From NP936 sp002726085 (GTDB lineage: Bacteria; Acidobacteriota; Vicinamibacteria; Vicinamibacterales; UBA8438), in NCBI GenBank assembly GCA_036012905.1, contig DASCQF010000110.1, positions 10,457-74,456 of the forward strand: 64,000 nucleotides of DNA. The letters run 5' to 3'. Below are positions 16,286-24,786 of this stretch, piece by piece. How positions within the stretch are numbered: position 1 is the first letter of the stretch; each line of letters starts with the position of its first letter. The notes below the pieces were generated by a model. It saw only the letters and a program-made list of their open reading frames with translations, was not told the DNA's origin and did no database searches. The translations under genes and the position numbers were made by a program.

Positions 16286-18610
16286 TCAAGTACGAACGGC
16301 GAGCAGCAGGTAGACCGCTGACCCGCCGAAGAGCACGTTGGGGGCCCAGGCCGCAAGCAGAGGAGTGAGCAAGCCGGCGCTACCGATGGCAGCGAAGATA
16401 CTGATGACTATCCAGTAGGATATCGCCAGCACGATCCCGATGCCGACGCCATACATTGCACCGTGGCGACCGGTGGTCACCGCAAAGGGTACGGCGATCA
16501 AGGTGAGAATGAGCGTGACGAAAGGGAAGGAGAGCTTTCGCTCGAGCGAGACCTGCAGCGCGACTACGTCAACACCGCTAGCTTGGAGCTCGTTGATGTG
16601 GAGCTCCAGTTCCTGGTAGCTCATGCGTTCGGAATCTGGACGCTCGGTGGCAAAGTAGTCGGGTGGCTCGATTGCGAGCTCGCTCTGGTCGGCCGTCTCG
16701 AAGGCATCAGCCTCCTCGCCTTCATCGAATCTCCGAATCCAGACATCGCTCGCTTGCCAGCCTTCGTCGAACACCGCCTGGTTGGCGTATGCGCGCTCGG
16801 CAAGCTTCCAGTCGTCCTGGGCAAACCGGTAGGTGGTCAGCCCGTGCAACTCCTCCTTGTCAGGGTCGAAGTGGAGATAGTTATAGATATCCCCATCCGA
16901 GCTCATGACCCATTTCCTGTTCAGGATGTCGAACGTCTGTGGTGTGACTCCGCGGATTACGTCCCGAATGGATTCCGCGCGCCGGTTCGCATCCGCCAGA
17001 AAGCTCTCGCCCATGGCGAACAGCAGACCGCTCCAGACCAGCGAGAAGAGAAGCAGCGGTAGGGAAGCCCGATAGAGGCTGATACCGCACGCCTTCATCA
17101 CCGTGAGCTCGCTGCTCTTGGTCAGGAGACCGACCGTCACCAGGGTCGCCACGAGCGCGGAGATCGGCAGCACGAAGTACACGAACTGCGGCGTGGCGAA
17201 CCAGAAATATTCGAAGATGGTCCGCACGGTCGTCTCGCCCTTGAAAAGCTTGTCCGAGAGGTCGACAAAAGTCGAGATATAGAAGATGCCGAGCAGCCCC
17301 ACGAACGAGAGCATCACGATCTTCAAATATTGCTTGCCGACGTAGCGGTCCAGCAGGCTCAGCAAGCTCATACCCGAGCCGACGGCCACGCCCGTGTCTT
17401 GTACAGCGATCGTCGCCGGCGTGTGGACAGGCTCCGTCCCATCCACCGGCAGCGACTTGGCGCCGCGACGCGGCAGAATGGTGAACCCGAGAGAGAGTCG
17501 TCGCCCTGCCGAGCGGGCACGCCAGACGAGCAGAGCCACGCCACCGGCGAACAGGATGATGTTGGGCAGCCACAACGCCAGGTGCGGCGAAATGACTGCG
17601 CCTTTGGCCATCCCTTCGGCGCTGTACATGATGATGTAGTAGGCGAAGATGACACCGATCCCCAGGGCGAAGCTGGCAAGCTTGCCGTCCTTGCGACTCG
17701 TCACACCGAGCCCTAGACCGATTAGCACGAAGACGAGGCAGGCCACCGGTAACGAGAACTTCCGGTGAATCCACATGATCTCGTTGTGCGGCGACAAATC
17801 CTGCGTCCGTATCTCCGCCACCCGGGCCTGCAGCTCCGGAATCGTCATTTCGGCCAGGTCGCGACTGGGTCCACCGTCGGGGAATATCGTCTCCGGGTCG
17901 AGACGAATGATGCTCTCTCTGAACGTTTCCACGTCGTAAACGGCGGGGTCCTCCTGGTCGACGCGATGCATGCTGCCAGAGGTCAGGATGACATGCACCT
18001 GCCGCTCTTCTTGGTTGAGCACCACACGGCCCTTTTCGGCTATGTAGACCAGAGGCTGAGCCGCATCCCGGCTGTCGGCGAGGAAGACGTCCATCCAGCC
18101 GGTGCCTTGAACGTCGACATCGCCCACATACAGCACCAGACCAGGGAAACCCTGATGAAAGACGCGGGGTTTGACCTGGTCATCGGTCTGGGTCGCCAGC
18201 GTGCGGAAGGTGATTTCGCGGAATGCCTGGTTCGCGTCGGGTAATGCCACAACCAGGGTGTAGCAGGTCGCAGCGGCCGCGATGACGCCCAGCACGGCGA
18301 CCGGCCAGAGCATGCGGTAGATACTGATGCCACAGGCTTGCAACGCCACGGTTTCGCGGTCGCCAGACATCCTTCCGAGTCCCATCAGGAGACCGATGAG
18401 GACCGCCATGGGGATGGTGACGCCCAGTCCCTGGGGAATGAGCGTCACCATCAGCTGGACGATCGTCCAGGCATCCACACCCTTTGTCATGAGTACCTGC
18501 GCGTATTGCATGATCGGCGGGATCATGAGCACGAAGGTAAACAACAGAAGACTGAGAAACACCATCGGAAGTGCCTCTCTCAGAATGTAGCGGTCGATGA
18601 TGCGCAGCAT
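16286..18610 (-). CDS. lptFG: Fused LptF-LptG permease of the LPS export ABC transporter
   Basis: 774 residues, about twice the length of a normal LptF or LptG. Residues 1-365 are one YjgP/YjgQ-type permease: it starts L-R-I-I-D-R-Y-I-L-R-E, has two N-terminal helices, a third ending G-D-R-E-T-V-A-L-Q-A-C-G-I, a periplasmic beta-jellyroll and three C-terminal helices. Residues from about 400 repeat the layout: L-L-D-R-Y-V-G-K-Q-Y-L near 405, S-S-E-L-T-V-M-K-A-C-G-I near 510, a second jellyroll, then L-E-R-K-L-S-F-P-F and three helices. The two copies together should form the transmembrane channel that works with LptB (encoded at 33.4-34.2 kb) to move LPS from the inner membrane to LptC/LptA. 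I see no stop codon or frameshift at the junction. Confidence 0.9.
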   Translation of the reverse strand: MLRIIDRYILREALPMVFLSLLLFTFVLMIPPIMQYAQVLMTKGVDAWTIVQLMVTLIPQGLGVTIPMAVLIGLLMGLGRMSGDRETVALQACGISIYRMLWPVAVLGVIAAAATCYTLVVALPDANQAFREITFRTLATQTDDQVKPRVFHQGFPGLVLYVGDVDVQGTGWMDVFLADSRDAAQPLVYIAEKGRVVLNQEERQVHVILTSGSMHRVDQEDPAVYDVETFRESIIRLDPETIFPDGGPSRDLAEMTIPELQARVAEIRTQDLSPHNEIMWIHRKFSLPVACLVFVLIGLGLGVTSRKDGKLASFALGIGVIFAYYIIMYSAEGMAKGAVISPHLALWLPNIILFAGGVALLVWRARSAGRRLSLGFTILPRRGAKSLPVDGTEPVHTPATIAVQDTGVAVGSGMSLLSLLDRYVGKQYLKIVMLSFVGLLGIFYISTFVDLSDKLFKGETTVRTIFEYFWFATPQFVYFVLPISALVATLVTVGLLTKSSELTVMKACGISLYRASLPLLLFSLVWSGLLFAMGESFLADANRRAESIRDVIRGVTPQTFDILNRKWVMSSDGDIYNYLHFDPDKEELHGLTTYRFAQDDWKLAERAYANQAVFDEGWQASDVWIRRFDEGEEADAFETADQSELAIEPPDYFATERPDSERMSYQELELHINELQASGVDVVALQVSLERKLSFPFVTLILTLIAVPFAVTTGRHGAMYGVGIGIVLAISYWIVISIFAAIGSAGLLTPLLAAWAPNVLFGGSAVYLLLAVRT

Positions 18611-18654
18611 TGCAGTCTCTGAATCTTATCACCCTGATGTATCGGCTCGAGAGT

Positions 18655-19251
18655 GGGGAAGGGGTGCCCCTTCCCCGCCGGTGCAGAAAGACGGAAGCGC
18701 ACTCTTCGAAAGATGCGCCAGAGTTCGGCTTGAATAGGGTCTCGCGCCCAGCTGGCTCGACGTCAGATGTCGAATGTGGCGGGCGAGCTGGACCCGTAGC
18801 TCGGCTGTGTCGACATTCGTGGGCACGGCTAACGCCGTGCCTCGAAGGCCTAAAGGCCTGCGCCACAGAACCAACCCAGATGAGCACTGGGTTTGGAGGT
18901 CTTGAACAGACTCGATTCACCCGGGTCCGCTGTTCGCAGAGCGAACCGAACAGCGCCACGCCGCCTGGCTGGTGTCCCTCGCCTTACGGCACAGCGTTGC
19001 TATTTGCACCGATGTTCGCTGCAACCTCGAACCGTTCTTGATGGAGAGTGGCGGGGAAATCCAAACGCCACGCGACCCCTTGATCAGACTCAAGAAATTC
19101 TGCCTCCGCGGTCCTAAGTCCCTTGTATTTCTTGCGTCTGATAAGGGGTGTTATGTTAACTTATGACTCGGGTCGCCCAAGCCAAGCCCAGAAACGCCAG
19201 GATGCGCCCCTATCCTACGAATGCTTGGGCTTGCGCAGTGCGCTCGCGCAA
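18655..19251. other. Hairpin-rich non-coding region between lptFG and parB
   Basis: The 733 bases between the lptFG start (18610) and the parB stop (19344) hold no convincing gene. They carry many inverted repeats: 18655-18676 (10-bp arms, 2-nt spacer), 18822-18841 (8 bp), 18846-18859 (5 bp), 18873-18893 (7 bp), 18928-18955 (9 bp), 19048-19071 (6 bp), 19076-19148 (20 paired bases with one bulge and one mismatch), 19184-19232 with a nested pair at 19199-19216, and 19231-19251 (6 bp). This could be a structured RNA, a remnant of small palindromic elements, or a partition-related site near parAB. None of these is proven. Confidence 0.5.
18822..18859. repeat. REP-like double hairpin
   Basis: Two adjacent small palindromes, GGCACGGC-TAAC-GCCGTGCC (18822-18841) and AGGCC-TAAA-GGCCT (18846-18859), are separated by 4 nt. 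The paired, GC-rich, short-loop design is like REP-type interspersed elements. No second copy was found in this window, so membership of a genome-wide family is inference. Confidence 0.4.
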
Positions 19252-19343
19252 AGGTGTCCACGCTGTCTGCGGTTGATTGTGGGAACTGCGCGGGCCGCTA
19301 CGCTGGCCTGACGAGCGTCTCCGTCAAGGAGCCCGGAGCGGTG

Positions 19344-20168
19344 TCAGTCGGCCTGCTTCAGCTCTTCGATGATCTCGGTCAGTGCGGTGATGATTTCGTC
19401 GCGGTCGACGCGCGACTTGCGGAACTTCAGACTGAGGTTGAATGTCTTCGCAGGTGGAACGTACTTGAAGGTGAACGCCTTCGGCCGGCCTGGCTTCGCC
19501 TTCGCAGTTGCAGCTCTCGCCTTTTCTCGTGTCGTCGGGCCAGCTCCCCTGGATAGCTGCTCGACGAGGGCGATCATTTTCTTCTTGTCGCCCTGCCTAA
19601 CAACCTGGAGAAGCAGCGACTTGGGCGTAATGTCGGCCAGCCGACAAAGATCTCGAACCTCGGATGGCATCGCGTTGAGGCTGAGCGACTCGGTCACCGA
19701 GGTTCTCGACTTCCCAAGCCGGCGGGCCAGCTCCTCGTGCTTGAAGCCGTGGTCCTGGACAAGGGTGTGCAGTGCCTCCGCTTCTTCAAACGGGCTCAGG
19801 TCCTTTCGCTGCAAATTCTCTACTAGCGCGATCTCGATCAGCTCGGCGTTATCGACGTCACGGATGACCACCGGAACTTCCCGTAGCTCAACCCGGGCGG
19901 CCGCTTGATAGCGTCGCTCTCCCGCCACGATCTGGAACCGGCCTCGGCGCTGTCTGACGATGAGCGGTTCGATGATGCCCTTCTCGGCGATCGACGCCAT
20001 CAGCTCCGAGAGGTCGCCCATCACCTGTCTGGGTTGGTCCGGATTCGGGTCGACCTGGTCAATCGGGACCATGCGTCCAATCGGTGTCCCTGAAGAAGCG
20101 GCCAGTGCCTCGACATAGTGCTCGTCGTGGCGCATCGTCACAGCGGTCGGGAGTCCTCGCCTAGGCAC
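19344..20168 (-). CDS. parB: Chromosome-partitioning protein ParB (Spo0J family)
   Basis: 274 residues. The GTG at 20168 is chosen because a strong AGGAGG lies about 8-10 nt upstream, inside the end of parA. ParB is the CTP-dependent clamp that loads at parS and spreads along the origin region. Visible parts: V-D-P-N-P-D-Q-P-R (about 39-47), the CTP-binding motif G-E-R-R-Y-Q-A-A (83-90), E-N-L-Q-R-K-D-L (about 115), then a helix-turn-helix region with L-G-K-S-R-T-S-V-T-E-S-L (about 150). The C-terminal third (A-T-A-K-A-K-P-G-R-P-K and a short tail) differs from the usual ParB dimerisation region. parA lies immediately upstream with an 8-bp overlap. I did not see a canonical parS palindrome in the window. 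Confidence 0.9.
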   Translation of the reverse strand: MPRRGLPTAVTMRHDEHYVEALAASSGTPIGRMVPIDQVDPNPDQPRQVMGDLSELMASIAEKGIIEPLIVRQRRGRFQIVAGERRYQAAARVELREVPVVIRDVDNAELIEIALVENLQRKDLSPFEEAEALHTLVQDHGFKHEELARRLGKSRTSVTESLSLNAMPSEVRDLCRLADITPKSLLLQVVRQGDKKKMIALVEQLSRGAGPTTREKARAATAKAKPGRPKAFTFKYVPPAKTFNLSLKFRKSRVDRDEIITALTEIIEELKQAD

Positions 20169-20919
20169 GGTCCATCACCTCCTCGCACAGGCTGTAGTAA
20201 TCAGAAGCCCCTCTTGAGTCCGGCGCGAATGAGAAGATCGACTCGCGATACGCCGGGCTCTCTTCGAGGCGCACGTTCTTGGAAATGACGGTCCTGAAGA
20301 CCTTCGGGCCGAAGACCTTGTTGATCTGTTTCTGAATGTCTCGGCCAAGAGAGGTGCGCTTGTCGAGCATCGTGATCAGGACACCAAGGATTTCCAGTTT
20401 CGGATTCGCTCGTGTCCGGACCTTTTCGATTGTCTCGAGCAGGTCGTCGGTGCCTTCGAGCGCAAAATATGACGACTGAATCGGAATCAATAGATGGCTC
20501 GCGGCAACCAGCGCATTGACCGTTAGCAGCCCGAGTGTCGGAGGGCAGTCGATGACGACGTAGGGAAATCGTTTTGCCAGCGGTGCGAGCAGATCCTTGA
20601 GCCTGAAGTGCGCGTCGAGCTCGCCAACGAGTCGAGCCTCGAGTTTCGCCAGCGAGATGCGGGCAGGCGCCACAGACAAGTTTTCCTGCTGCTCCGCCGG
20701 CACGATCACATCAGCCAAGGCGCAGTCCCGATTGGCAAATGCATCATAGACGGACACCGAGATGAGCTCACGCGACACAAACGACAGCGTGCTGTTCCCT
20801 TGCGGATCGAGATCGATCAGCAGCGTCTGTTTGCCACGGAGTGACAGCGCCGCTGCCAGGTTGATCGCCGTGGTCGTCTTTCCGACCCCGCCCTTCTGAT
20901 TGGCGATCGCGACGATCAT
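20161..20919 (-). CDS. parA: Chromosome-partitioning ATPase ParA (Soj family)
   Basis: 252 residues from the ATG at 20919; a GTG four codons earlier is also possible. The deviant Walker A motif K-G-G-V-G-K-T-T is at residues 9-16, the Walker A' region D-L-D-P-Q-G-N-S near 40, and Y-V-V-I-D-C-P-P near 115. ParA forms ATP-dependent gradients on the nucleoid that move ParB-parS complexes. It overlaps parB by 8 bases, so the pair is co-translated. The DUF151 gene lies just upstream on the same strand, 109 nt away. Confidence 0.93.
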   Translation of the reverse strand: MIVAIANQKGGVGKTTTAINLAAALSLRGKQTLLIDLDPQGNSTLSFVSRELISVSVYDAFANRDCALADVIVPAEQQENLSVAPARISLAKLEARLVGELDAHFRLKDLLAPLAKRFPYVVIDCPPTLGLLTVNALVAASHLLIPIQSSYFALEGTDDLLETIEKVRTRANPKLEILGVLITMLDKRTSLGRDIQKQINKVFGPKVFRTVISKNVRLEESPAYRESIFSFAPDSRGASDYYSLCEEVMDRA

Positions 20920-21028
20920 CTTGAACGGCACGGGCGACGTGGTTTCCTTGGGTTGCTCTGAGCGGAGGATCAGTACGAGGAATTATTGTAGGAAAGGGCC
21001 ACGCGAAGTGTCAAGTCCTGGGCAGCGG

Positions 21029-21514
21029 CTACATCTTGTATTTGCCCAGTTCCTCGGGGTCGAGGGCCTCGAGCCATTTTTGCAGCCGTTCTGAATCGCC
21101 CTTGTCTGGCTGTATATCCAGCGATTTCGCATTCTCGATGACCGTGTCCTCTGCGAAGATTGGCGCCTTGACCCGTAGCGCCAGCGCGATGGCGTCACTG
21201 GGTCGTGCATCGATGGCCACCAGCTCGTCCCCCACCCGGAGATGAATAACGGCGTAAAACGTATTCTCCTTGAGGTCGCTGACCACGATCTTCTGCACGT
21301 CTCCTTTGAGGTCGTGAATGACATTCCGCAGCAGGTCATGTGTCATCGGTCTCTGCATCGGAACGTTCTCGATCTGCAGGGCGATCGCGTTGGCCTCGAA
21401 GATGCCGACCCAGATTGGCAAGACTCGCTGTCCCTCGCTGTCGTGCAGGATGACGATCGGCATGTTGGTGATCGGATCGACCATCAACCCTTTGATTGTC
21501 ATCTCGATCAGCAT
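21029..21514 (-). CDS. Bifunctional nuclease family protein (DUF151)
   Basis: 161 residues. The protein starts M-L-I-E-M-T-I-K-G-L and contains the family landmarks V-I-L-H-D-S-E-G-Q-R-V-L-P-I-W-V-G (about 21-37), E-A-N-A-I-A-L (about 40) and I-D-A-R-P-S-D-A-I-A-L-A-L-R (about 100-113). DUF151 proteins have a BFN-type fold, with nuclease activity reported for a plant member; the bacterial role is poorly defined. The gene starts 2 nt after the miaB stop, so it is translated from the same transcript as miaB and probably recN. Confidence 0.85.
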   Translation of the reverse strand: MLIEMTIKGLMVDPITNMPIVILHDSEGQRVLPIWVGIFEANAIALQIENVPMQRPMTHDLLRNVIHDLKGDVQKIVVSDLKENTFYAVIHLRVGDELVAIDARPSDAIALALRVKAPIFAEDTVIENAKSLDIQPDKGDSERLQKWLEALDPEELGKYKM

Positions 21515-21516
21515 CG

Positions 21517-22911
21517 TCAGTTCCTTTCACCGGCAACCGGCGGGCGGTCCCGGCCGAACTGAAACCTGGTCGCCTGGTCCCCAATCGCCGTCGCCGTATC
21601 CACCAGCTCGCCTCGCAGACTGAACGGTCCGCTTTGGGAAATGCGGACGCGCATGAGCTGTCCGAGTAGCTCCCTGGGCGCGTTGAAATTCACGACGGTG
21701 TTTCCGGAGGTCCGTCCGGCGAGCTCCCACGCGCGCTTCCGACTCGTCGAATCGACCAGCACTTCCACGACGCTGCCAACGCGTCTGCGATGAAGCTCGT
21801 CCTGGATCCCCTTTTGCAGCTCTTGCAACGCGACGATTCGTTTGGTCTTTTCGGTGGGCGGCACATCGTCGGCTTGCTGCTTCGAGGCCAGCGTGTTCGG
21901 TCTCTCCGAGTATTTGAATGAAAACATGCTGTCATAGCGGACAGTCCTGGTCAGGCTGATCGTGTCCTCGAATTCGTCCGGTGTCTCTCCGGGGAACCCG
22001 ACGATCATATCGGTCGATAGCGCGATGTTCGGCATCGCCGCTCTCAGGCGGTCGACCAGATTCAGATAGTCCTCGCGGGTGTGGCGGCGTCGCATGCGGG
22101 TCAACACAGTAGTCGAACCGGATTGGACCGGCAGATGCAGGTGCCGGCAGACCTTGGGCAGGGCCCGCATGGCGGCGATCATCCGATCGGTGACGTGTCG
22201 CGGGTGCGGGCTCGCAAAACGAATTCGCTCCACCCCTGGGACGTCGTGCACCAGCTCGAGCAACTGGGCGAAGTCGCAGTCCGCACGGTCGGGTGCGACA
22301 TAGTGGTTGACGATCTGTCCGAGGAGGTGAATCTCGCGATGACCCTCGGCGGCGGCAAGGCGAACCTCTTCGACGATCTCTGCAGCCGGTCGCATTCGCT
22401 CGTGCCCGCGTGTGAAAGGGACGACGCAGAACGCGCAGAAGTCATTACACCCCTCGATGATCGTGACCGAAGCCTTGACCGGGTCGGACCGGCGCGCGAC
22501 CCCGAGCGGAAAGGAGACGTTGTCATAGGGATTGATGTCGACCCGCTCCGGGCGGTCCCGGGCTAGCTGGTCCACCATCGCGGGCAAACGGGTCAGGGCC
22601 TGTGTTCCGACAACGAGATCGACTCGGCGCCCCCGTTCGAGCAACGCACGTCCTTCCTGCTGAGCCACACAGCCGGTCACCGCGACGATAGGTCGCTTGC
22701 CTGAGCCGTCGACTGGCACCATCCCCAGTTCGGTGTAGAGGCGCTCCTCGGCTCGCTCGCGGACACTGCAGGTGTTGATGACCACGAGGTCGGCATCGTC
22801 GGCGTCCGCAGCCGGCTCGTAACCCGCCTGATCGAGCAGGCCGGACAGGCGCTCCGAGTCGTGAACATTCATCTGACAGCCGAAGGTGTCGATGAAGTAT
22901 TTCCTGGCCAC
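21517..22911 (-). CDS. miaB: tRNA-2-methylthio-N6-isopentenyladenosine37 synthase MiaB
   Basis: 464 residues. Radical-SAM methylthiotransferase that modifies A37 of tRNAs reading UNN codons. The N-terminal MTTase domain has three cluster-binding cysteines, Cys12 (F-G-C-Q-M-N), Cys48 (I-N-T-C-S-V) and Cys81 (T-G-C-V-A-Q). The radical-SAM cluster is Cys155/159/162 in E-G-C-N-D-F-C-A-F-C. A C-terminal TRAM domain (about 385-450) binds RNA. The C-terminal motif S-Y-S-E-R-P-N-T typical of the family is seen as K-Y-S-E-R-P-N-T. It lies 4 nt downstream of recN and 2 nt upstream of the DUF151 gene. Confidence 0.94.
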   Translation of the reverse strand: MARKYFIDTFGCQMNVHDSERLSGLLDQAGYEPAADADDADLVVINTCSVRERAEERLYTELGMVPVDGSGKRPIVAVTGCVAQQEGRALLERGRRVDLVVGTQALTRLPAMVDQLARDRPERVDINPYDNVSFPLGVARRSDPVKASVTIIEGCNDFCAFCVVPFTRGHERMRPAAEIVEEVRLAAAEGHREIHLLGQIVNHYVAPDRADCDFAQLLELVHDVPGVERIRFASPHPRHVTDRMIAAMRALPKVCRHLHLPVQSGSTTVLTRMRRRHTREDYLNLVDRLRAAMPNIALSTDMIVGFPGETPDEFEDTISLTRTVRYDSMFSFKYSERPNTLASKQQADDVPPTEKTKRIVALQELQKGIQDELHRRRVGSVVEVLVDSTSRKRAWELAGRTSGNTVVNFNAPRELLGQLMRVRISQSGPFSLRGELVDTATAIGDQATRFQFGRDRPPVAGERN

Positions 22912-22915
22912 GATG

Positions 22916-24610
22916 CTACTTTCGCCTTTCGCTTTCGCCTTTCGCCCCTGCGGTAACCTTCGCTTTTTCTTTGTCTGTCGAAGTCAGGAGCTCGCGCGCG
23001 CTCTCGAGCACATTGCTCGAGACACGTGTGCCGGTCATCATCCTCGCGATCTCCGATGCCCGGCTCTCGTCGGCCAACCGCTCCACAGCGGTCGCCGTCC
23101 GCCCGTCGCGAACGGTCTTGGTGACGCGATGGTGACTCGTTCCATAGATGGCGATCTGAGGCAGGTGGGTCACACAGAGCACCTGATAGCGGTCAGCGAG
23201 CGTTCGTAGCTTCGCGCCAACACGCTCGGCCGCCTCTCCCCCGATGCCGGCATCGACCTCGTCGAAGACCAGCGTCCTGCCCGACGAGTCTGCCGGCGTA
23301 ACAGCAGTTCTCAGTGCCAGCATCACGCGCGACAGCTCTCCCCCGGAGGCGATCCGGGCCAGCGGCCTAACGTCCTCACCGGGGTTGGCGGAGAAGTAGA
23401 ACTCTCCCTGGTCGATGCCTCGGTCGGTCCACCGCTCCTCCGCGTCTGCGACAGGCGCCGACTCGTCGAACACCACCTCGAACCGCGCGCGCTCCATGGC
23501 CAGGTCGCCCAGGCCACGCTCGAGAGCTCGCGCCAGCTTCGTGGCGTGGGCTTGTCGCTGCTCGGAGAGCACGGTGGCGATATCGAGATAGGCATCGCGG
23601 GCCGCTGCGACCTGCTCGACCAGTTCCGCCTCACGCTCCGTGCCGCCCGTCAGCTCCGCTTCCTCGTCGCGCAATTGGTCGCGCCGGCTGATGACATCGG
23701 CAATCGTGGGGCCGTAGCGTCGCTTCAGCCGATCGAGCCTGGCGAGGCGATCCTCGACCGCCTGTAGACGCTCCGGCGAGGCGTCGACGCCACTCGCATA
23801 GGGGCGCAGGGCGTACACCAACTCCTCGAGTTGCGATGCGATGGCGTCCCGAGCATCAAGATGCGGCGTAAAAGCGGGGTCGAGCGCTGCGAGCTCACCC
23901 ACATGCTTCCATACCCGGTCGAGCGTGCCCAGCGCCGCGCCGTCTCCGTCGTAGAGGGCGGCGTAGCTCTCGCTCGCCAGTCGATGTAGATGGTCGGCGT
24001 TGGCCAGAATCTGCTGCTGGGCAGCCAGGGCGTCGTCCTCGCCTTCCGACGGGTCCGCGTCTTCGATGTCGCGCAGTTGAAGGGCCACCGTTTCAGCCCG
24101 CTCGTCGCGGCTCGCCATCCGCTCCCTGAGGCGCTCCAGATCCGAGGCAACCTGGCGCCAGGTACCAAATCGGTCGCGCACATCCCCACGCATGGCGCCG
24201 AGCGTCGCGTATCGGTCCAACAGTTCGAGGTGGCTTGCCGGATCGAGCAACGCCTGGTGCTCGTGCTGACCGTGTAGGTCGAGTAGCTCGGCGCCCAGCT
24301 GCCGCAGTGTGCTCGTCGACACGAGGCGATTGTCGACGAATGCCCGGCTGCGACCTTGCGCGGAGACCTCCCGGCGGAGCACCCGCTCGCGTCCGTCTGG
24401 AGTCTCGGCTGCCGCCTCGACGACCGCTTTGTGCGCACCGGTACGAACGAGATCAGACGACGCGCGTCCTCCACGCAGCAGACCCAGAGCACCAACCACT
24501 ATCGACTTTCCGGCGCCGGTTTCTCCCGTCAGAACATTCAGGCCGGGGTCGAGCTCGATCTCGAGGTGGTCGATAACGGCAAGGTCTCGGATGCTGAGAA
24601 AGCGGATCAT
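22916..24610 (-). CDS. recN: DNA repair protein RecN
   Basis: 564 residues from the ATG at 24610; the frame is open upstream but conserved sequence begins M-I-R-F-L-S-I-R-D-L-A-V-I. RecN is an SMC-like ATPase that holds DNA ends during double-strand-break repair. The Walker A motif G-E-T-G-A-G-K-S is at 29-36; D-L-H-G-Q-H-E-H-Q-A-L follows near 125; a long charged coiled coil fills the middle; the C-terminal half carries I-A-S-G-G-E-L-S-R-V-M-L-A-L (ABC signature) and T-L-V-F-D-E-V-D-A-G-I-G-G (Walker B). It is divergent from tolQ across about 175 nt and heads the recN-miaB-DUF151 unit. Confidence 0.94.
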   Translation of the reverse strand: MIRFLSIRDLAVIDHLEIELDPGLNVLTGETGAGKSIVVGALGLLRGGRASSDLVRTGAHKAVVEAAAETPDGRERVLRREVSAQGRSRAFVDNRLVSTSTLRQLGAELLDLHGQHEHQALLDPASHLELLDRYATLGAMRGDVRDRFGTWRQVASDLERLRERMASRDERAETVALQLRDIEDADPSEGEDDALAAQQQILANADHLHRLASESYAALYDGDGAALGTLDRVWKHVGELAALDPAFTPHLDARDAIASQLEELVYALRPYASGVDASPERLQAVEDRLARLDRLKRRYGPTIADVISRRDQLRDEEAELTGGTEREAELVEQVAAARDAYLDIATVLSEQRQAHATKLARALERGLGDLAMERARFEVVFDESAPVADAEERWTDRGIDQGEFYFSANPGEDVRPLARIASGGELSRVMLALRTAVTPADSSGRTLVFDEVDAGIGGEAAERVGAKLRTLADRYQVLCVTHLPQIAIYGTSHHRVTKTVRDGRTATAVERLADESRASEIARMMTGTRVSSNVLESARELLTSTDKEKAKVTAGAKGESERRK

Positions 24611-24707
24611 CGGCCAAAGCGGACCATCGGAAAGGACCTTCGCGCGACGGTCCGACCCTGTCGACCTATGTTCGAGGTGGACCGAGAAGTGCCATCGTAT
24701 CATATAT

Positions 24708-24736
24708 TTGACAGCTGTTCGGTGCCGTGCTACTCT
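24708..24736 (+). promoter_or_regulatory. Promoter of the tol-pal operon
   Basis: A consensus TTGACA (24708-24713), 17 nt, then TACTCT (24731-24736). Transcription would start near 24743, so an ATG at 24727 cannot be the tolQ start; this supports the GTG at 24787. Confidence 0.6.
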
Positions 24737-24786
24737 TCCCCGTCGGCGCTTTCCCAGCGGCGCGCTTAGTAGTAAACGGAGGGTTC

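Noticed and set aside
18610..20931. Canonical parS site near parAB
   Set aside because: I saw no TGTTTCACGTGAAACA-like palindrome; the nearby TGTTAACTTA-type sequence is too different.
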